Below are positions 5,436-9,432 of a stretch of 9,432 nucleotides of DNA, piece after piece; the stretch's first letter is position 1, and every line of letters begins with the position of its first letter. The notes beneath the pieces were generated by a model that was not told the DNA's origin, searched no databases, and saw only the letters and a list, made by a program, of their open reading frames with translations. Made by a program: the position numbers and the translations under genes. This DNA comes from an uncultured Bacillota bacterium (GTDB lineage Bacteria; Bacillota; Clostridia; Peptostreptococcales; Anaerovoracaceae): NCBI GenBank assembly GCA_946638265.1, contig CAMPBN010000033.1, positions 1-9,432 of the forward strand, in the 5' to 3' direction.

Positions 5436-7379
5436 ATGAAAGGCTATACGGGTGAAACTATAAGAAACATTGCGCTTCTCGGACATGGCGGTTGCGGAAA
5501 GACCACATTTCTGGAGGCAGCACTTCTGGCAACAGGAGTTATCAGCAGATTGGGTAAGGTCGAGGATGGAAATACTGTTTCCGACTACGACAAGATGGAG
5601 ATAGAGAAAGGTTATTCAATCAATACCACCATGGTACCGGTTGAATTTAATAAGATAAAGATTAATTTCGTGGATACTCCGGGCTTCTTTGATTTTGCGG
5701 GAGAAGTTCAGTCGGCTCTGAGAGCAGTCGAGGCTGCAGCCATTCTGGTGGATGCTTCCTCCGGAGTGCAGGTGGGAACCGAAAAAGCATGGGAAGCCAC
5801 CAAAAACGCAGGAACACCAAAGTTCTTCGTTATTACCAAGACAGACAAGGAAAATGTAAACGTTGAGAAGACCATCGAGGATCTGAAAGCCAAGTTCGGC
5901 ACTTCCGTAGTGACATTGGACGACAGAGACAGCCTGTCAGAGGCCATCGCCGAGACAGACGAGGAATTGATGGACATATATTTCGATAAGGGCGAATTCA
6001 CCGATGAGGAGTTCAATCGCGGACTTTCCAAAGGTATCGCGCAGGGCGACATCGTGCCTGTATTCACTTGCTGCTCCATGACGGGCGAGGGCGTAAAGGA
6101 AGTGCTCCAGCATTTCATCGACCTGGTACCGACACCGACTTCCGTGGCACCTCTCAAGGCCACAAGGGGTAGCGAAGAAGTGGAGCTTCCTGTGGATGAA
6201 AGTGGTAAACCGGTGGTATTTGTATTCAAGACACTTGCCGATGCATTCCTGGGCAAGATTTCCCTGGCCAAGGTCATTTCCGGAAAGATCACTCCGGGTA
6301 TGGAACTTTACAATCCGACGTCCGAGAAGGCTGAAAAGCTGGGCTCCGTATTCTTCCTGAGAGGCAAGACTCAGGGCGAAGCACCAAGCGTGTCCGCAGG
6401 CGACATCGTGGCTCTGGGCAAGCTCCAGTTCACAAAGACAGGCGACACACTTTCCGAAAAGAACAACGGCGTTATGCTGCCGCGCATCGCATTCCCTCAG
6501 CCGACTCTCTTCCAGGCTATCGAAGTTAAGGAAAAGGGCGCTGACGAGAAGATGGCTACAGGCCTGCAGAAGCTGATGGAAGAAGATCCGTCCTTCGTTC
6601 TTTCCAGAAATACAGAGACTCACCAGACTCTGGTGGGCGGACAGGGCGAAATCCAGCTGGGTATCGTTCTCTCCAAACTCAAGGATAAGTATGGCGTGAA
6701 CGTAGAAATCGTTCCGCAGAAGATCGCATACAGAGAAACCATCAAGGGCCAGTCCGACGTTCAGGGCAAGCACAAAAAGCAGTCCGGCGGCGCAGGCCAG
6801 TATGGCGATGTACATATCAGATTCTCACCTTCACAGCAGGAAGGCCTGGAGTTCTCCGAAGAACTCTTTGGCGGTTCCGTTCCAAAGCAGTATGTGCCGG
6901 CAGTTGAAAAGGGCCTGCTGGAATGCATGGAAAAGGGACCTCTGGCAGGATGCAAGTGCCAGAACATCAAAGCTGTGCTCTACGACGGTTCCTACCACGA
7001 TGTAGACTCCAACGAAGTTTCATTCAAGATTGCCGCTTCTCTGGCATTCAAGAAGGGTATCGTTGAGGCTAAGCCTTGCCTCCTGGAGCCTATCATGAAA
7101 CTGGACATCAAGGTTCCGGACGATTTCGTGGGCGCTGTAATGGGAGACCTGCCTACAAGAAGAGGCATCGTGCTGGGTATGGATCCGCTGCCGGGCGGCT
7201 GGCAGATGCTCCACGCTACGGCTCCGCAGGCTGAGCTCTTCACATACGCAATTAACCTGCGTTCCATGACTCAGGCTCGCGGCTCCTTTACAATGAATTT
7301 CGAGCGTTACGACGAAGTGCCTGCTGACAAGGCACAGAAGATTATCGATGCATACAAGGCATCACAGGAAGAAGCATAG
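5436..7379 (+). CDS. EF-G-like translational GTPase (divergent EF-G paralogue)
   Basis: GTPase of 647 residues with the full EF-G domain order, somewhat shorter than canonical EF-G (about 690). The G domain has P-loop GHGGCGKT (16-23), a switch I region around DYDKMEIEKGYSI (50-62) and DTPGFFDF (80-87). The G4 motif reads TKTD (134-137) instead of NKxD, followed by a G5-like CCSMTGEG (212-219). Domain II spans about 258-345. Domain III contains the QTLVGGQGEIQLGIV block (397-411). Domain IV has KQSGGAGQYGDVHIRF (448-463), and domain V begins near LLEPIM (549-554). The GHGGCGKTT start and RNIALLGH context mark the EF-G2-like branch, not the main ribosomal translocase. Canonical fusA sits beside rpsL/rpsG, whereas this gene stands alone. 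Its role (translocation, recycling or other ribosome work) is not established. TAGGAGGG lies 7 nt before the ATG. Codon use is similar to asnS, so the gene appears native. Confidence 0.9.
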   Translation: MKGYTGETIRNIALLGHGGCGKTTFLEAALLATGVISRLGKVEDGNTVSDYDKMEIEKGYSINTTMVPVEFNKIKINFVDTPGFFDFAGEVQSALRAVEAAAILVDASSGVQVGTEKAWEATKNAGTPKFFVITKTDKENVNVEKTIEDLKAKFGTSVVTLDDRDSLSEAIAETDEELMDIYFDKGEFTDEEFNRGLSKGIAQGDIVPVFTCCSMTGEGVKEVLQHFIDLVPTPTSVAPLKATRGSEEVELPVDESGKPVVFVFKTLADAFLGKISLAKVISGKITPGMELYNPTSEKAEKLGSVFFLRGKTQGEAPSVSAGDIVALGKLQFTKTGDTLSEKNNGVMLPRIAFPQPTLFQAIEVKEKGADEKMATGLQKLMEEDPSFVLSRNTETHQTLVGGQGEIQLGIVLSKLKDKYGVNVEIVPQKIAYRETIKGQSDVQGKHKKQSGGAGQYGDVHIRFSPSQQEGLEFSEELFGGSVPKQYVPAVEKGLLECMEKGPLAGCKCQNIKAVLYDGSYHDVDSNEVSFKIAASLAFKKGIVEAKPCLLEPIMKLDIKVPDDFVGAVMGDLPTRRGIVLGMDPLPGGWQMLHATAPQAELFTYAINLRSMTQARGSFTMNFERYDEVPADKAQKIIDAYKASQEEA

Positions 7380-7417
7380 GTATCTACTGATTCTCTACTA
7401 TAATTATTCTTTTTCTG

Positions 7418-7452
7418 CGAAAGGGAGCCTCGGATGAGGCTCCTTTTCGTTT
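7418..7452 (+). terminator. Intrinsic terminator after the EF-G-like gene
   Basis: A 14-bp stem (7418-7431 with 7436-7449, one G-T pair, loop GGAT) built on GGGAGCCTC/GAGGCTCC, with T-rich sequence in and after the 3' arm (TTTTCGTTT). The T tract is interrupted, so it is slightly weaker than the others in the window. Confidence 0.85.
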
Positions 7453-7465
7453 GCGTTATTCGGGC

Positions 7466-7512
7466 GTTAACGTTACCAAAAATGAAAAAATGTAAAAAAC
7501 GGTAACGTTAAC
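7466..7512. repeat. Perfect 12-bp inverted repeat with paired palindromic boxes
   Basis: GTTAACGTTACC (7466-7477) and GGTAACGTTAAC (7501-7512) are exact reverse complements across a 23-nt A-rich spacer. Each arm also contains the palindrome TAACGTTA, with centres 35 bp apart. CG-centred palindromes of this kind are typical of LacI/GalR-family operators, but no such regulator is in the window. No T tract follows, so it is not an obvious terminator. A recombination site or hairpin element is also possible. Confidence 0.65.
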
Positions 7513-7518
7513 TTGAAG

Positions 7519-7558
7519 TTTTCAGAAAGCAATCCTGCAATGGTGCTTTTCTGTAAAA
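7519..7558. repeat. Bulged inverted repeat between two hairpins
   Basis: TTTTCAGAAAGCA (7519-7531) pairs with TGCTTTTCTGTAAAA (7544-7558): 13 bp with two single-base bulges and a 12-nt loop. It lies between the 12-bp repeat and the terminator of the - strand gene. Function unknown. Confidence 0.45.
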
Positions 7559-7586
7559 CGATGCCCGGGGCGGAAGCCTCGGGCAT
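7555..7586 (-). terminator. Intrinsic terminator of the ribbon-helix-helix gene
   Basis: An 11-bp stem (7561-7571 with 7576-7586, one G-T pair, 4-nt loop) lies 3 nt past the - strand stop codon. Read on the - strand, it is followed by CGTTTTAC. The + side also has a T-rich flank, so it may act in both directions. Confidence 0.75.
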
Positions 7587-7589
7587 TCT

Positions 7590-7790
7590 TTATTTTCTGG
7601 TTGGTTTCACATTTAGATCTGGAGCAACATTACCTATGATTGCGCCATTTTCATCTTCAAACGCTTTAATGGCGCTTCTTATTAGAACTAAAACCTGACT
7701 GTTTACGCTCCGCCCCTCATAGTCTGCTACGTAAGCAAGCTTGTCCAGCATTTCCTCTTCAATTCGTATCGACACACTCTTTATAGACAT
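7590..7790 (-). CDS. Small ribbon-helix-helix (Arc/CopG-like) DNA-binding protein
   Basis: Protein of 66 residues with the ribbon-helix-helix layout: a beta strand SVSIRIEE (5-12), helix A (about 12-24), the turn YEGRSVNSQV (24-33) and helix B ending near AIKAF (40-44). Residues on the strand would contact DNA in a dimer. The C-terminal 20 residues look like a loose tail. AAGGTG on the - strand lies 5 nt before the ATG. Such proteins act as repressors in plasmids, phages and toxin-antitoxin loci. No toxin-like ORF follows it on the - strand: the next bases form the terminator. It is transcribed away from the small membrane protein gene, and the 15-bp palindrome in the shared 137-bp gap is a plausible target (inference). 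I found no clear promoter for it. It could be an orphan antitoxin-like repressor of the adjacent cassette. Confidence 0.82.
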   Translation of the reverse strand: MSIKSVSIRIEEEMLDKLAYVADYEGRSVNSQVLVLIRSAIKAFEDENGAIIGNVAPDLNVKPTRK

Positions 7791-7821
7791 ATAATCACCT
7801 TATCCTAAACGTAATATGCAT

Positions 7822-7849
7822 TTATTTTATGCCTATTCTGTGATAAAAT
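7822..7849 (+). promoter_or_regulatory. Possible extended -10 promoter of the small membrane protein/helicase unit
   Basis: TGATAAAAT gives an extended -10 (TAAAAT at 7844-7849) with only a weak -35 (TTATTT at 7822-7827, 16-nt spacer). The start would be near 7856, just upstream of the palindrome at 7860. Confidence 0.5.
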
Positions 7850-7859
7850 GTTGGATATG

Positions 7860-7874
7860 GATATACAGTATATC
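7860..7874. promoter_or_regulatory. Perfect 15-bp palindrome, candidate operator
   Basis: GATATACAGTATATC is a perfect 7+1+7 palindrome in the divergent gap, placed at about +5 to +19 of the proposed + strand promoter. That is a typical repressor position. The neighbouring ribbon-helix-helix protein is the natural candidate ligand (inference). Confidence 0.5.
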
Positions 7875-7913
7875 TAAAGTCAAATTCCGGCAAAGTGAGC
7901 AAAAAGGTTAAAC

Positions 7914-7920
7914 GAGGAGG
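7914..7920 (+). promoter_or_regulatory. Ribosome binding site of the small membrane protein gene
   Basis: GAGGAGG lies 7 nt before the ATG at 7928. It favours this start over an in-frame GTG at 7895, which has no clear ribosome binding site. Confidence 0.8.
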
Positions 7921-7927
7921 CCTGTTA

Positions 7928-8209
7928 ATGAAGATTGAATTAAAGCGCAACCCTGAGGATATTCACCTCAATGGCAAATACCTGGTAATTTGGCTCGTGA
8001 TTTTCTTGGTGGTGGGTTCGTGCATTTGGAAAGCAATCGACACATCCCCCGCTTTCAAGAACCATCACAACCACCTGTGCGACACTTGCGAAGCCAAAGG
8101 TCATTGGAGTCCAGCGACCGAGTTCTTCAATGGTTGGGAATGGTGTTCAGACTGTGCGTCGAAGCATATGAATCAAGCAATAATAGACGCTTCATTTCAT
8201 TCAAATTAA
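7928..8209 (+). CDS. Small single-pass membrane protein with a CxxC...CxxC zinc-ribbon-like tail, function unknown
   Basis: Protein of 93 residues that I do not recognise. Residues 1-17 are charged (MKIELKRNPEDIHLNGK). A hydrophobic segment at about 18-35 (YLVIWLVIFLVVGSCIW) is a single membrane span. The remainder holds two cysteine pairs, CDTC (51-54) and CSDC (73-76), with a histidine-rich stretch (NHHNH, 45-49) just before the first. This looks like a small four-cysteine zinc site separated by an 18-residue loop. A lipoprotein is unlikely, since the only cysteine near the span (Cys32) lies within it and lacks a normal lipobox. Membrane orientation cannot be settled, because there are positive charges on both sides. 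The helicase gene begins 35 nt after the stop with no terminator between, so the two may be one operon controlled at the palindrome. Base composition is more AT-rich than in the genes to the left. Confidence 0.7.
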   Translation: MKIELKRNPEDIHLNGKYLVIWLVIFLVVGSCIWKAIDTSPAFKNHHNHLCDTCEAKGHWSPATEFFNGWEWCSDCASKHMNQAIIDASFHSN

Positions 8210-8244
8210 GCATTGAATATGTATTTTCAAACAAGGGTTACCTC

Positions 8245-9432
8245 ATGGAATTAATCAACAACACTTCGAAAACTTTACGCGACGATTTGGCGGTTGAAAT
8301 CAAAGAAGGGAGCAGGCTTTCTATTGCTGCTGCCTGCTTTTCGATTTACGCCTTTCAGGAATTGAAAAAGGAACTGCAGAGCATTGATGAGCTGCGGTTT
8401 ATTTTTACGTCTCCCACCTTTACGACAGAGAAAGCAAGGAAAGAAAAGCGCGAATTCTATATTCCTCGCTTAAACCGCGAGAGAAGCCTCTACGGCACTG
8501 AATTTGAAATCAAGCTTAGAAACGAGCTGAAGCAGAAAGCCATCGCCAAGGAGTGCGCTGACTGGATAAGAGAGAAAGTCACCTTCAAATCCAACATCAC
8601 GAATGAAAACATGATGGGTTTTATCAATGTCGATGATAAAAACTATATGCCGGTGCAGGGATTCACGACGGTAGATCTGGGTTGCGAGCGCGGCAACAAC
8701 GCTTACAATATGGTGCAAAAGACGGGAGCGCCTGTTTCTACAGAATATATCGAGCTTTTCGATTCCATATGGAACGACTCTTCGCGCATGCAGGAGGTTA
8801 CCGACGAAGTAATCGAAAACATCACAGCTGCTTACAATGAAAACTCGCCGGATTTTATCTACTTTGTTACTCTTTACAATATTTTCAACGAATTCTTAGA
8901 AGACATATCTGAAGACATCCTTCCCAATGAAGCTACCGGTTTTAAGGAAAGCAAGATTTGGGGAATGCTTTACAATTTCCAAAAGGATGCCGCTCTTGCC
9001 ATTATCAACAAACTTGAAAAATATAATGGATGCATACTTGCCGACAGCGTGGGTCTCGGTAAAACTTTTACTGCGCTTGCGGTTGTCAAATACTACGAAA
9101 ACAGAAATAAGTCCGTGCTGGTGCTTTGCCCTAAGAAATTGAGCAATAACTGGAACACCTACAAGGATAACTATGTGAACAATCCGATTGCGGCAGATCG
9201 CCTTCGCTATGATGTGCTCTATCATACGGATTTGAGCAGGAAGTATGGCATGTCCAACGGACTTGATTTGGGCCGCATCAACTGGGGGAACTACGACCTT
9301 GTCGTAATTGATGAATCTCACAATTTCCGTAACGGCGGTGAAGTGACCGGAGAAGATGGCAAGGAAAACAGATATCTCAGATTGCTGAACAAAGTGGTCA
9401 GAGCAGGGGTCAAGACGAAAGTATTAATGCTG
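8245..9432 (+). CDS. PLD-like/SNF2-type helicase protein, N-terminal 396 residues (runs off the window)
   Basis: Open to the right edge: 396 codons are visible and the usual helicase motifs past motif II are missing, so the complete protein is much larger. Residues 1-235 resemble the PLD-like N-terminal region of large bacterial SNF2 helicases (RLSIAAACFSIYAFQELKKE, RFIFTSPTF). They contain no histidine, so an active HKD nuclease motif is absent here. The helicase core follows: a glutamine motif (YNFQKDA, about 252-258), Walker A VGLGKT with Lys273, motif Ia VLVLCPKKLSNNW (about 286-299) and Walker B VVIDESH (353-359). This is an ATP-driven DNA or RNA translocase. PLD-like plus SNF2 combinations occur in anti-phage and restriction-like loci, for example the separate PLD and SNF2 proteins of DISARM, but assignment to any system is inference. 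The ATG has a weak AAGGG 7 nt upstream. Codon choice (more CTT, TTA, TCT) differs from asnS and the EF-G-like gene, suggesting transfer. Confidence 0.82.
   Translation, partial: MELINNTSKTLRDDLAVEIKEGSRLSIAAACFSIYAFQELKKELQSIDELRFIFTSPTFTTEKARKEKREFYIPRLNRERSLYGTEFEIKLRNELKQKAIAKECADWIREKVTFKSNITNENMMGFINVDDKNYMPVQGFTTVDLGCERGNNAYNMVQKTGAPVSTEYIELFDSIWNDSSRMQEVTDEVIENITAAYNENSPDFIYFVTLYNIFNEFLEDISEDILPNEATGFKESKIWGMLYNFQKDAALAIINKLEKYNGCILADSVGLGKTFTALAVVKYYENRNKSVLVLCPKKLSNNWNTYKDNYVNNPIAADRLRYDVLYHTDLSRKYGMSNGLDLGRINWGNYDLVVIDESHNFRNGGEVTGEDGKENRYLRLLNKVVRAGVKTKVLML

Noticed and set aside
5937..6815. Open frame of 292 codons on the - strand opposite the EF-G-like gene
   Set aside because: It is entirely contained in a well-supported GTPase gene and has no start signals or recognisable domain.
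7513..7698. 61-codon + strand open frame overlapping the ribbon-helix-helix gene
   Set aside because: It is antisense to a better-supported gene, passes through the terminator hairpin and lacks a ribosome binding site.
8470..9321. - strand frames (82 and 141 codons) and a + strand frame at 8927 inside the helicase gene
   Set aside because: All lie inside the continuous helicase frame, which carries clear ATPase motifs. They are shadows.
1..9432. CRISPR arrays, rRNA, tRNA genes or insertion sequences
   Set aside because: I saw no regularly spaced repeats, no tRNA cloverleaf with TTCAA-type arms, no rRNA segments and no transposase-like ORF in any gap.

Overview
The window looks like chromosomal DNA of an anaerobic, mid-GC member of the Clostridia (Bacillota). 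The reasons are strong Gram-positive ribosome binding sites (AAGGAG, TAGGAGGG), clear sigma-A type promoters, short U-tailed terminators, and the mix of genes: an ornithine/alanine-type PLP racemase, an AzgA-type NCS2 purine permease, AsnRS, a YuxH-type EAL-like/HDOD protein and a divergent EF-G paralogue. I cannot name the genus from the sequence alone.

Layout. Positions 2-1970 hold a + strand unit: the C-terminal part of a PLP-dependent amino-acid racemase (cut by the window edge), then a purine permease 23 nt later, closed by a terminator. Positions 2014-2217 hold a self-contained transcription unit with no convincing ORF. It has a near-consensus promoter, about 169 nt of foldable sequence and a perfect-stem terminator, and is a candidate small RNA. 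A second promoter (2226-2254) then drives asnS (2334-3728), followed by the EAL-like/HDOD gene (3821-5044) and a terminator. A gap of about 340 bp ends in a strong extended -10 promoter for a 647-residue EF-G-like GTPase (5436-7379), which has its own terminator.

From about 7450 the character changes. Consecutive inverted repeats (7466-7586) lead into what looks like accessory DNA: a ribbon-helix-helix regulator on the - strand (7590-7790), divergent from a small membrane protein with two CxxC pairs (7928-8209). Their shared intergenic region carries an extended -10 promoter and a 15-bp palindrome. On the + strand, 35 nt after the small gene, begins a large protein with a PLD-like N-terminal region and an SNF2-type helicase ATPase core, cut off by the right edge after 396 codons.

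How the parts may work together (inference). The left 7.4 kb is housekeeping: purine uptake, amino-acid racemisation, tRNA charging, signalling scaffold and translation GTPase. The right end resembles the start of a defence or mobile cassette: repressor, operator, small membrane protein, helicase. Its function cannot be settled without the sequence beyond 9432. The most interesting items are the orphan small RNA unit, the helicase whose PLD-like region has no histidine at all, and the repeats at the boundary.
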